From DALYLB01 sp046154695 (lineage in GTDB: Bacteria; Acidobacteriota; Blastocatellia; RBC074), in contig JBJXFI010000373.1 in assembly GCA_046154695.1 (NCBI GenBank), positions 1-13,675 of the forward strand: a DNA stretch of 13,675 nt, read 5' to 3'. Position 1 is the stretch's first letter. Every line of letters starts with the position of its first letter. Shown here one piece after another: positions 6,939-13,675 of the stretch. The notes below the pieces were generated by a model that ran no database searches, was not told where the DNA came from, and saw only the letters and a list, made by a program, of their open reading frames with translations. A program made the translations under genes and the position numbers.

Positions 6939-8738
6939 TCAACCGTTCATCTCCCGGGCCTGCAGCATTCGAAAATATTCCCCCCGGCGTTTGAGGAGCT
7001 CCGCGTGCGGGCCCTGTTCGAGCAGCCGCCCTCGCCGCAGAACCAGGATCCGGTCGAATCGCTCCAGCGAGTAGAAATGGTGCGCGATGACGAGCGTGGT
7101 CTTGCGATCCCGCAGCCGGTCGATCGATTCATGAATGAGGGCGGCCGAATCGGCGTCGACCGAGGAGGTCGGTTCATCGAGAATGAGAATGGACGGATTC
7201 TTGATGAAGGCGCGCGCCAGCGCGATACGCTGCCGCTGACCGCCGGAGAGGGTGTCGCCGCGCTCGCCGAGAATGGTCTCATAGCCTTCCGGCAGCGCGC
7301 GGATGAACTCCTCGGCGGAAGCCTGGCTGGCGGCGGTTTCGATTTCGCGGAAGGTGGCTTCGGGTTTGCCGTAGGCGATGTTTTCGCGGATCGACGCGCC
7401 GAAGAGAAGCGTATCCTGGAGCGCCACGCCGATCTCGTCGCGTAGAAAATCGCGCCGGTAGGATTCGATATCCACGCCGTCGAGCCGGACAGCGCCGTGC
7501 GTGGCGTGATAGAACCGCAAAATCAAATTGGCGATCGTCGATTTGCCCGACCCGGAAGGGCCGATGAGAGCGACGCGCTCGCCCGGCGCGATCGTGAAGG
7601 AGAGGTCGCGAAGGACCTCCATTCCATCGCCGTAATCGAACGAGACATTCTCGAAGACGATCTCGCCGCGCAGCCGCCGGGCGACAACGGCGGTCTCCTC
7701 CTTCCAATGCTCCGGTTCGGTGTCGAGGATCTCGCCGATGCGCTGCATGCTGACGACGGCCCGCGAAAACCGGGTCGAAATCTTGGCCAGATTGCGCAGC
7801 GGCTTGTACATGTCGTTCAGATAGGCGGTGAAGACGAGGACGGCCCCGGGGGTCATGTGCCCATCGATCACCAGCCATGCGCCGTACAGGACGGTGGCAC
7901 AGAGCCCGGCGGCCTTGATCAGCTCGACGATCTGGCCGGCCGCGGCGGCCATTCGTTCCGTTCGAAGCCCTTCGGTCAGCGTCCGCTTGCTCTCCTGCTC
8001 ATAGCGCTCCTGTTCGTATTGTTCGCGGCCGTACGCCTTGATGAGGCGCACTGAGCTGAGCACTTCGTTGAGACGGGCCGCGATCCGGCCTTCGCGCCGG
8101 CGCTGCCGCCGGGTCGACGTCTTGATTCGGCGATAGATTTCCGCCAGCGTGAAGAAAAGAATCGGGAACGTCGACAGAACCACCAGGCTCAACCGCCAGT
8201 TGAGAAGGAACATCACGATAAACATGCCCAGGACCGTCATCAACTGGGAGAGCGAGAGCAGGACCGATTCGACGAAGACATCCTTGAGGGCTTCGGTCTC
8301 GCCCGTCACCCGGGACATCAGCTCGCCGGTCCGGGCCCGGTTGTGAAATGAGAGGGAGAGGTTCTGCAAATGGGCGAACAACTCGCAGCGCAGGCCATAA
8401 ATGAGCCGATACCCGATCGTCGTGGTCAGCGTTTGCTGCAGGTAGGCGAAGAGGCTCTCGAAGATCGCGATCACCAGAATCGCCAGCGAAATCACGAGCA
8501 CGGCGGTGGTCCTGCCCGTCTGAAAAAGCCCGCCGAGAACGGCCAGCGACGGGGGCAGGGGTTTATTGAGCAGCAGATGATCGAAGATGATCTTCAGCGG
8601 CCACGGTGAGAGCAGCTCCGCCGCGGTATAACCCGCCATGCACAACATAGAGAGCGCGACCTTCCCGCGCATTCGCCACAAAAAGTGGCGCGCCCACGCG
8701 CGAAAATCGGCCGTGTTTTCCCGTGGAAAAGGCGTCAT
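6939..8738 (-). CDS. ABC half-transporter (membrane domain fused to ATPase), glycan export type
   Basis: Protein of 599 residues. An N-terminal ABC type-1 membrane domain (about residues 20-310) has roughly six helices, including 26-47, 78-100, 158-180 and 181-203. A complete ATPase domain follows: Walker A GPSGSGKST (393-401, Lys399), Q-loop (VALQDTLLF), signature LSGGQ (497-501), Walker B ILILDEP with Glu522, D-loop SSVD and H-loop His553. This MsbA-like layout implies a homodimeric exporter in the inner membrane, of lipid-linked or amphipathic substrates in relatives. The start at 8738 overlaps the deacetylase stop as ATGA. Upstream in-frame sequence to 9140 is Arg-rich and lies antiparallel-in-frame within the deacetylase gene, so it is rejected. 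I see no clear Shine-Dalgarno site, which suggests re-initiation. As last gene of the glycan operon, it probably exports that pathway's product. Confidence 0.95.
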   Translation of the reverse strand: MTPFPRENTADFRAWARHFLWRMRGKVALSMLCMAGYTAAELLSPWPLKIIFDHLLLNKPLPPSLAVLGGLFQTGRTTAVLVISLAILVIAIFESLFAYLQQTLTTTIGYRLIYGLRCELFAHLQNLSLSFHNRARTGELMSRVTGETEALKDVFVESVLLSLSQLMTVLGMFIVMFLLNWRLSLVVLSTFPILFFTLAEIYRRIKTSTRRQRRREGRIAARLNEVLSSVRLIKAYGREQYEQERYEQESKRTLTEGLRTERMAAAAGQIVELIKAAGLCATVLYGAWLVIDGHMTPGAVLVFTAYLNDMYKPLRNLAKISTRFSRAVVSMQRIGEILDTEPEHWKEETAVVARRLRGEIVFENVSFDYGDGMEVLRDLSFTIAPGERVALIGPSGSGKSTIANLILRFYHATHGAVRLDGVDIESYRRDFLRDEIGVALQDTLLFGASIRENIAYGKPEATFREIETAASQASAEEFIRALPEGYETILGERGDTLSGGQRQRIALARAFIKNPSILILDEPTSSVDADSAALIHESIDRLRDRKTTLVIAHHFYSLERFDRILVLRRGRLLEQGPHAELLKRRGEYFRMLQAREMNG

Positions 8739-9499
8739 GCAGTCAGCGTCAGGAGGCTCTGAAACGTGTGTGCCCGCGCAATCGGCGACGAGCGAAAGGC
8801 GCGCAGCAGGGCATCGACGAGCGCGAAGGCGGCTTCGTCCATCACCTTGTGATGCAGCATGATGCCGATGCGGTCGAGTTCGTCGATCTGTTGAATCAAC
8901 TCCCCCGAGAATTCCTCGATCGGACGCGGTGCGACGCCGCCGCGCCAGCGGTAAAGATCGAGGGTAATCGGCAGCTCGCGCAGCCGGAGGCCCGGCATCG
9001 GCGGCTGGCCGTGATCCCGCGAAAGCGCCAGAAAGCCCAATTGATCCAGGGCCCGGCCGGTCTCGAAGGTGCAGCGGTTCCATGGAGGAATGAAGACCGG
9101 GGACCAGCGCGATCCAAAGGCGGCGTCCATCCGGGCCCATCCCGCGGCGATGTCGGCATGTTGAAGGTCGAATGCGCGGCCCGGCCCGAATTCACACTTC
9201 TTTCCCACCTCTTCATGATTGATATGCTCCCAGCCGTGCTGGTTCAATTCGATCAGGGAGGGAGCCTCGCGAACGGAGCGCCGCAGCAGCGCGGCCGCTT
9301 CGCGGGTCAGCCGCTTCGGGATCACGCCCAGATTGACCGGCGTCTCGCCGCGAACGAACCGGCGCAGGCATTCGCGCAGCGAGGGCTCGTCTTCATCGAC
9401 ATCGTCGTCGCGAAAAAAGAGGTCCAGCGGCCGGGCCTGCCGGCCGCGCCGCTCAAGCGCCATGCGCCATTGTTCCTCGATGTGATTCATGGTGTTCAC
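8735..9499 (-). CDS. Polysaccharide-deacetylase-like protein (NodB-type fold)
   Basis: Protein of 254 residues with the landmarks of a carbohydrate-esterase-4/NodB-type deacetylase in degenerate form. These are an acidic motif RDDD (30-33), the metal-site pattern HGWEH (His88, His92), FIPPWN (136-141) and a late LHH (215-217). Relatives remove N-acetyl groups from glycans using Zn2+ or a similar metal. There is no signal peptide, so if active it acts on a cytosolic or membrane-facing intermediate. The GTG at 9499 is preferred because GGGAGGA lies 10 nt upstream and it overlaps the upstream stop as GTGA; an ATG at 9490 is the alternative. It sits between a glycosyltransferase and the exporter, so modification of the glycan before export is the likely role. 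The family call is stronger than the claim of activity. Confidence 0.85.
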   Translation of the reverse strand: MNTMNHIEEQWRMALERRGRQARPLDLFFRDDDVDEDEPSLRECLRRFVRGETPVNLGVIPKRLTREAAALLRRSVREAPSLIELNQHGWEHINHEEVGKKCEFGPGRAFDLQHADIAAGWARMDAAFGSRWSPVFIPPWNRCTFETGRALDQLGFLALSRDHGQPPMPGLRLRELPITLDLYRWRGGVAPRPIEEFSGELIQQIDELDRIGIMLHHKVMDEAAFALVDALLRAFRSSPIARAHTFQSLLTLTA

Positions 9500-10683
9500 T
9501 GCGGCGGCGTCCTCCCGGCCCGGTCGTCGAAGAGGTCGGCCAGCAATTGCGCGGATCGCTCCGCGCCGTTCATCCGCGGGGAAGGCCGCGGCGCGATTCG
9601 GGGCGATGCGAGACCTCGCTCGATCTCGGCGGCAAGCGACGCGGGATCGAGCCGCCCCGCGTCGAGCACGCGGACGAGGCCGCGCCGCTCCAGACCGCGC
9701 GCGCGCCGCTCCTGTTCATCGTTTCCCGCTCCCATGAAAGGATAAACCAATGCCGGCACGCGCGCCGACAGCAGATCCATGCAGGTGTTGTATCCGGCCA
9801 TGCTGATCGACAGGGCGGCCCCGTGCAGCAGCGCGGGAAACGCCGGCGTGTGCCGCTCCAGCGTGACCTCTGGGAGAAGACCGGCCTGCCTTTCGAATCG
9901 CCGGTAGACCGATTCGGGGGCGTGCGGCCCCGAGACGATGTGCAGGCGGTGCGGCGACACGAGACGCGGCTCGGCGGCGAGGACCGCGTCGATCAGCTCA
10001 TGCCCGACCCGCCCCCCGCCGAGACTCGCCAGAATCAGCGGCGGCGGCGATGTGGCCGCTTCGGAATCCCCCGCGGCGGAAATCTCGATCCGACGGGCGA
10101 CATAGCCCGTGTACTCAATCCGGCAATCGATCTTTCCGAGGCTCGCGAAGGTCTCCTCCAGCCGCTGCCACCGCGGATCGGCGTGAATCAGCAGCAGGTC
10201 GAAATACCGGTTCATCCATTCCGAGACGCGTTCCTCATAGCGATCCTGATCGCGCTTCCGGACGAGGATGTCGCGCAGGCTGCAAACCACCTTCGCCCGG
10301 GGGCGGCTCGTTCGCGCGCGCTCAAGCAGCGGCAGCAGCTCGAACGAGAACTGTTTCCGGCCAAAGGGAAAGAGCTCGATGATCAGGGCATCCGGCCGAA
10401 ACCGGTCGAAGACGGCGAGGAGCCTCTCCGTCCTTCGCGATTTCACCTGTTCGGGGTCGGATTCGCCGTCCGGCGCATGCAATCCGCGAAACGCCTCGTC
10501 GGAGATCAGCGCGGGCAGTTGAATCATCTCGATCCCGGAGGGAAGCTCGTGACCGGGAACGACATCGCCGCCATAGACAAAGCAGACCTCGAAATCCCGC
10601 AGCGCAAGCGCGAGTTCGCGGCTGCGGATGAAATGGCCGATCCCAAGGACCGATTGGCAATAGAACAGCACTCTCTTTTTCAT
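9496..10683 (-). CDS. MurG-like glycosyltransferase (COG4671-type), second copy
   Basis: Protein of 395 residues with a GT-B two-domain layout. The N-terminal nucleotide-fold lead-in KRVLFYCQSVLGIGHFIRS (residues 3-21) is typical of predicted glycosyltransferases related to MurG. The C-terminal half has the SLGGG loop (220-224) and MAGYNT (295-300), which resemble the sugar-nucleotide-binding loops of GT28 enzymes. It should move a sugar from a nucleotide donor onto a lipid or glycan acceptor at the cytosolic face; donor and acceptor are unknown. The start at 10683 gives an ATGA overlap with the GT4 gene. No Shine-Dalgarno sequence is obvious, so translation is probably coupled. An in-frame extension to 10797 is Arg/Ala-rich and not family-like. 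The gene at 12229-13401 encodes a related but clearly diverged protein. Confidence 0.86.
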   Translation of the reverse strand: MKKRVLFYCQSVLGIGHFIRSRELALALRDFEVCFVYGGDVVPGHELPSGIEMIQLPALISDEAFRGLHAPDGESDPEQVKSRRTERLLAVFDRFRPDALIIELFPFGRKQFSFELLPLLERARTSRPRAKVVCSLRDILVRKRDQDRYEERVSEWMNRYFDLLLIHADPRWQRLEETFASLGKIDCRIEYTGYVARRIEISAAGDSEAATSPPPLILASLGGGRVGHELIDAVLAAEPRLVSPHRLHIVSGPHAPESVYRRFERQAGLLPEVTLERHTPAFPALLHGAALSISMAGYNTCMDLLSARVPALVYPFMGAGNDEQERRARGLERRGLVRVLDAGRLDPASLAAEIERGLASPRIAPRPSPRMNGAERSAQLLADLFDDRAGRTPPQ

Positions 10684-12017
10684 AAGCGCGAGCCGGAGGG
10701 CGCCCGCAAGGGGGCGCGGGAATCGGCCTCCGCCAGACAGCGCTCGAACAGCCGATGCAGGGGCGCGATCTTCTCTTCGGAATCGAAGGCCCGGCAAACC
10801 TTCTCCCGGGCGGCCAGGCCGAGCCGGTGGCGGAGCGCGGGCTGTTTCAGCAGCAGCGCCAGCGCGTCAGCCAGCGCGTCCGGGTCTTTCTGCGGCGCCA
10901 GCCATCCGTTCACATCGTGATCGATCAGCTCCGGAATCCCCGAGACGTTCGTGGAAACGACAGGCAATCCCATGGCCATCGCCTCGACGAGCACGTTGGG
11001 AATGCCGTCCCGATCTCCGTTCTCCGCGATCTGGCAGGGCAGAACGAAGATGGCGGCCTGTGCATAGACGTTCCGCAGCTCTTCCTGTGTGACGGGAGGA
11101 TCGAGCCGGACGAGATCTTCCAATCCCGCCGCCTCGATCGCGGAGTTGACGTGCCCGAGTTCGGGGCCGCCTCCGCCGACGATCCGGCATCGGAACGCAT
11201 ATCCGCGATCCTTCAATCGCCGGCACGCTTCGACCAGGGCGGAAAATCCCTTCTTTTCAACCAGCCGGCCGACAGACAGGATGAGGGGCTGCTCCTCCGG
11301 CGGACACGGAGCGCGCGGAGGGAAGCGTGCCGGGTCGAGTCCGTGATGGATCGTATGAACCGGGGCGGCGCCGGGAGCAATCGATTCGAGGTGTCGCCGG
11401 TTCGCCTCCGTGCAGGTCACCACGAACTTCGCGCGGCGCATCTTGACCGGCAGCAGATCGCCGGGATTGTGCTCCTCGACATAGATGTCCTTGGCATGCG
11501 CGGTGAAGCTGAACGGGAGGTCGCACAACCGGCTTGCGAACATCGCGACGGTCGCCGCCGTGTGGCAAAAATGCGCGTGCAGGTGGCGGATCCTTCCCGA
11601 AGCCAGCACTCGGTCGGCGAGGAACCCCGCCTGCAGGAACTCCTTGAGAAAGGTGAGGCGCGCGCTCGTCCCGTATCTGAAGCTCATGCCGAAAGCCTCG
11701 CCCAACGCGCCCAGGTAGCGGAGCGGCCGCGCGATCAACAGCCGCCCATGGATGCGCAGCGCCCCCGGCAGGTTTAGCGCCAGCCATTTCAGGGGCGCCG
11801 CCTCGCTCAACGGCGTCAATCTCGGCAGATAATGGACCTCGGCCTGAATCTCTCCCACTGCGGCATGCCGCTGCTGCCCCGCCAGCTCCAGCAGCGAAAA
11901 GATCGTCAGCCGCAGGCCGCGCCTTTCCAACAGCGCGATCTCATTCGTGATGAACGTCTCGGAGGTGCGGGCGAATCCCTTCAGCACATAACCGATCTCC
12001 GCCTCTCGCTCGATCAT
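10680..12017 (-). CDS. GT4-family glycosyltransferase (WcaL/AmsK-like)
   Basis: Protein of 445 residues, a GT-B retaining glycosyltransferase of family 4. The N-terminus carries the acceptor-side signature GFARTSETFITNEI, typical of the exopolysaccharide enzymes WcaL and AmsK. The C-terminal donor domain contains LILSVGRLVEKKGF and DGIPNVLVEAMAMGLPVV. In the latter, Glu345 is the second acid of the E-x7-E motif, while the first position is Asp337, a conservative swap. It transfers a sugar from a nucleotide donor in the cytosol. The ATG at 12017 is chosen because AAGGAAGAGA lies directly upstream; an in-frame ATG at 12068 would place the start inside the palindromic repeat and has no family support. 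It opens the block of four overlapping genes and follows a 211-nt structured gap after the first operon gene. Confidence 0.93.
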   Translation of the reverse strand: MIEREAEIGYVLKGFARTSETFITNEIALLERRGLRLTIFSLLELAGQQRHAAVGEIQAEVHYLPRLTPLSEAAPLKWLALNLPGALRIHGRLLIARPLRYLGALGEAFGMSFRYGTSARLTFLKEFLQAGFLADRVLASGRIRHLHAHFCHTAATVAMFASRLCDLPFSFTAHAKDIYVEEHNPGDLLPVKMRRAKFVVTCTEANRRHLESIAPGAAPVHTIHHGLDPARFPPRAPCPPEEQPLILSVGRLVEKKGFSALVEACRRLKDRGYAFRCRIVGGGGPELGHVNSAIEAAGLEDLVRLDPPVTQEELRNVYAQAAIFVLPCQIAENGDRDGIPNVLVEAMAMGLPVVSTNVSGIPELIDHDVNGWLAPQKDPDALADALALLLKQPALRHRLGLAAREKVCRAFDSEEKIAPLHRLFERCLAEADSRAPLRAPSGSRL

Positions 12018-12036
12018 TCTCTTCCTTGGAAAAGGT

Positions 12037-12060
12037 GGCGCAAGCTGTCCAGCTTGCGCC
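12037..12060. repeat. Palindromic repeat, copy A (REP-like hairpin)
   Basis: Perfect 10-bp inverted repeat: GGCGCAAGCT (12037-12046), loop GTCC, AGCTTGCGCC (12051-12060). It lies 19 nt upstream of the GT4 start codon, immediately before its ribosome-binding site. Read on the coding (minus) strand, the stem is followed by ACC and then TTTT, which makes it look like a weak terminator or attenuator. It is an inverted relative of the palindrome at 12155-12178. Confidence 0.85.
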
Positions 12061-12090
12061 GCATCCACCAGACACTCTCGGAAAAGACCG

Positions 12091-12106
12091 GGCCTCGAAC
12101 GAGGCC
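12091..12106. repeat. Palindrome of a second type in the same gap
   Basis: Perfect 7-bp inverted repeat GGCCTCG, central AA, CGAGGCC. Read on the minus strand it is preceded by GGTGGC-like sequence, as is copy A on the plus strand (12034-12039). This suggests that both belong to one group of mobile or regulatory palindromes. With a 2-nt centre, as RNA it would form a shorter stem with a 4-nt loop. Confidence 0.7.
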
Positions 12107-12109
12107 ACC

Positions 12110-12130
12110 TCCGGCGCGCGACCCGCCGGA
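12110..12130. repeat. Hairpin in the structured operon gap
   Basis: TCCGGCG (12110-12116) pairs perfectly with CGCCGGA (12124-12130) around a 7-nt loop. An alternative 7-bp pairing exists between GCGCGCG (12114-12120) and CGCGCGC (12136-12142), so the region could switch between two folds. In GC-rich DNA such pairings are partly expected by chance. Confidence 0.5.
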
Positions 12131-12154
12131 CGCTTCGCGCGCACCCTCAGACTC

Positions 12155-12178
12155 GGCACAAGCCGGACAGCTTGTGCC
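12155..12178. repeat. Palindromic repeat, copy B (inverted relative of copy A)
   Basis: GGCACAAGC (12155-12163) pairs with GCTTGTGCC (12170-12178). The flanking C (12154) and G (12179) extend the stem to 10 bp. In reverse complement it matches copy A at 21 of 24 positions. Two differences form one compensatory pair change (G-C to A-T), and the third turns a T-A pair into a T-G wobble, so the hairpin is preserved. On the plus strand the stem is followed closely by a CTTTTC tract, facing away from copy A. Confidence 0.85.
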
Positions 12179-12228
12179 GCCATGCTTTTCATTGTTTCGG
12201 AAAAGGCTCGAATTTCCACCGCCGCCGC

Positions 12229-13401
12229 TTAAAGCAGTTCGGCGACGGCTTCCGCGATTCGCGCCTGCGCATTCAGCTCCACGGAGCCCGCGGCGGGTTC
12301 GGACGGCGCCTCCAGCGCCTGCCGCAAGGTCTCGGATAGCAATGCCGGCGTGAGACGATCGGGATGGATCATTCGAAACAGCCCCCGCCCCGCCATGCGC
12401 TCCGCGCGAATCCATTGCTCCCGAACGGGGTGGACGCGCGGCACGACGATCGCGTTTTTCCTCGCCGTGAGAATCTCGCACACTGTATTGTAGCCCCCCA
12501 TCGAAACGACCAGCGCGGCGTCGTTTATGTCGCGGACCAGATTGTCCGTGAACTCCTTGAGGATAACCGCGGGATGCTTTGCCGCCATTTCATCCAATGC
12601 CCGCCGCTCCCTTGTTCCCATCTCGGGCCCGCAAACGACGAGGCTTTTCACTGTTCGCCCGGCCGGCAATAGTGAGAGGCTTTCCAGATATGCGGCCAGC
12701 AGTTGATACCCATCCTGACCGCCTCCCACCGTGACCAGCACCCGCGGCTGCCCCTCCGCGAGATCCACCTGCTGCCGGGCCTCGCCCGGGCTCGCGTCAT
12801 CGATCGCGCGCCGCAGATAGCCGCAAAAACGGACCCGCTCGGCGGTCGCTTCCGGAAAACGATACTCCAGGCATGGATCAAAGATCTCCCTCATTCCAAG
12901 CACCAGCACCCGATCGTAAAATTCCCGGATCAGCTCGTGATACCGGTTTCGCTCCCATACGCGGATGGTCTCCTCCGGTGAATCCAGAATATCGCGCAAA
13001 ATCAGGATCTGCCTCGACCGCGGATGCGTCCCCGCCAAATAGGCAAGCGAGGCCTCCAGCTCGTTCCTGACTCCGCATGGCTTCTTATCGACAAGAAAAA
13101 GGTCCGGTCGGAAATGGCTCGCCGCGGCCAGGATCAGGGCGGAGCGCAAACGCACCGCCTCATCGAGCGTCAGGTCGAGAGAGCGAACGACGTAGCTTTC
13201 CCGTTCAGCACGGGTGAGACAAGGAAGCTTGACGTAATCGAGCCGCGCGGGAAGCCGAAAGCCCTGGATCATCGGAGAACCGGAAAGCAGCAGGACCGTC
13301 AAATCCGCGAAATCGTCGATCAATGACCGGCAAATCGAGAGCATCCTGCGCAGGTTCCCCAGCCCATACGTATCGTGCGAATAGACCATCAATCGTGTCA
13401 T
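12229..13401 (-). CDS. MurG-like glycosyltransferase (COG4671-type), first copy
   Basis: Protein of 390 residues with a GT-B layout. The N-terminal loop YSHDTYGLGNLRRM (residues 6-19) replaces the GIGH form seen in its relative at 9496-10683. The C-terminal half has VTVGGGQDG (223-231) and SMGGYNT (300-306), resembling the donor-binding loops of MurG-type GT28 enzymes. It should transfer a sugar from a nucleotide donor on the cytosolic side; substrates are unknown. The ATG at 13401 has a modest GGGAA site upstream with a 5-nt spacer. It is the first visible gene of the glycan operon, although the 211-nt gap to the next gene leaves room for a separate promoter. The similar loops in both proteins indicate an old duplication; the sequences differ throughout. 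Confidence 0.87.
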   Translation of the reverse strand: MTRLMVYSHDTYGLGNLRRMLSICRSLIDDFADLTVLLLSGSPMIQGFRLPARLDYVKLPCLTRAERESYVVRSLDLTLDEAVRLRSALILAAASHFRPDLFLVDKKPCGVRNELEASLAYLAGTHPRSRQILILRDILDSPEETIRVWERNRYHELIREFYDRVLVLGMREIFDPCLEYRFPEATAERVRFCGYLRRAIDDASPGEARQQVDLAEGQPRVLVTVGGGQDGYQLLAAYLESLSLLPAGRTVKSLVVCGPEMGTRERRALDEMAAKHPAVILKEFTDNLVRDINDAALVVSMGGYNTVCEILTARKNAIVVPRVHPVREQWIRAERMAGRGLFRMIHPDRLTPALLSETLRQALEAPSEPAAGSVELNAQARIAEAVAELL

Positions 13402-13432
13402 GCGAATTCCCGAATCGCGATGGCGGGCATTG

Positions 13433-13450
13433 GCGGGAGCGAGCCCCCGC
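13433..13450. repeat. Small GC hairpin in the operon leader
   Basis: GCGGG (13433-13437) pairs with CCCGC (13446-13450) around an AGCGAGCC loop, about 32 nt upstream of the first glycan gene. It is a short stem in GC-rich DNA and could be chance or another decayed palindromic repeat. No convincing promoter was found between it and 13574. Confidence 0.4.
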
Positions 13451-13574
13451 GGCGCCTGAGCAGCGAAATCTGCCTGCGGCGAAGATCAGTTACACGATAG
13501 CACAAATCCCGCGGAGGCTTCATCTCGGGCCGCGTTCCCCCGGAGGCAAGGGTGTGATTAAAAGTGGGACACAA

Positions 13575-13675
13575 GAGCCCCGATAGGGGCGATGGATGGT
13601 AGCCGGCGGTGAAGCGAAGCGTAACCGCCGGAATTGACAGGAAAAGCCATCGAGCCCCGGCAGGGGCGATAGAGC
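13575..13675. repeat. Start of an intergenic palindromic repeat array
   Basis: Two near-identical units GAGCCCCG-NN-AGGGGCGAT begin at 13575 and 13652, a 77-nt spacing. Each is a 5-bp hairpin: GCCCC 13577-13581 with GGGGC 13586-13590, and GCCCC 13654-13658 with GGGGC 13663-13667. Between them a longer hairpin pairs CCGGCGGT (13603-13610) with ACCGCCGG (13624-13631) around a 13-nt loop containing GAAGCGAAGCG. The alternating small and large hairpins resemble widespread non-coding repeats I recall from Planctomycetes, Verrucomicrobia and Acidobacteria genomes. The second unit reaches the window edge, so the array may continue. Confidence 0.75.

Noticed and set aside
8739..9140. Longer N-terminus for the ABC transporter
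   Set aside because: The extension is Arg/Ala-rich, lies within the deacetylase coding region and lacks similarity to the family; the ATGA start at 8738 fits operon structure and domain start.
9547..10920. Plus-strand open frame of about 457 codons opposite the glycosyltransferases
   Set aside because: It spans the boundary of two overlapping minus-strand genes and has no domain-like pattern; another plus-strand frame at 8723-9745 was rejected for the same reason.
13480..13520. Minus-strand promoter for the glycan operon (TGTGCTATCGT-like -10)
   Set aside because: A TATCGT hexamer can be seen, but no plausible -35 lies 16-18 nt upstream, so I do not call it.
13575..13675. CRISPR array
   Set aside because: The two units are short palindromes with a hairpin-forming spacer and 77-nt spacing; there are no cas genes and no regular repeat-spacer pattern.

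Overview
The window is GC-rich, densely coded bacterial chromosome with many four-base gene overlaps. No rRNA, tRNA or taxonomic marker gene is present, so the host can only be guessed. The FtsX-type permease remnant at the left edge resembles the large MacB-like permeases that are expanded in Acidobacteria. The small palindromic intergenic repeats recall those I associate with Acidobacteria, Verrucomicrobia and Planctomycetes. An environmental acidobacterium-like organism is my best, low-confidence guess.

Left part (1-3536). A possible gene start sits on the minus strand at the very edge, behind a 9-nt tandem repeat. It is followed by a truncated permease remnant on the minus strand (242-693). 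A two-gene plus-strand operon follows: a dienelactone hydrolase fused to a SnoaL/NTF2-like domain, overlapping by ATGA an APC-family amino-acid-type permease. Middle part (3537-6916). A secreted PIG-L/LmbE-type deacetylase and, after a 367-nt non-coding gap, a complete acetoacetate-CoA ligase (aacS) are both on the plus strand.

Right part (6939-13401, minus strand, read right to left). This is a five-gene glycan operon: a MurG-like glycosyltransferase, a GT4 glycosyltransferase, a second MurG-like glycosyltransferase, a polysaccharide-deacetylase-like protein and a full-length ABC half-transporter (membrane domain plus ATPase). The last four genes are chained by three 4-nt overlaps (ATGA, GTGA, ATGA), so they are probably translationally coupled. 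Together they look like a small pathway that builds a glycan or glycoconjugate from three nucleotide-sugar or lipid-linked transfer steps, trims it by deacetylation and moves it across the inner membrane. The chemical product cannot be read from the sequence.

The most unusual non-coding signals are at the right. The 211-nt gap between the first two glycan genes holds four hairpins. Two of them are inverted copies of one 24-nt palindrome whose differences are all pairing-preserving. The last 100 nt hold the start of a second palindromic repeat family, with two GCCCC/GGGGC hairpins 77 nt apart around a longer hairpin; it probably continues past the window.
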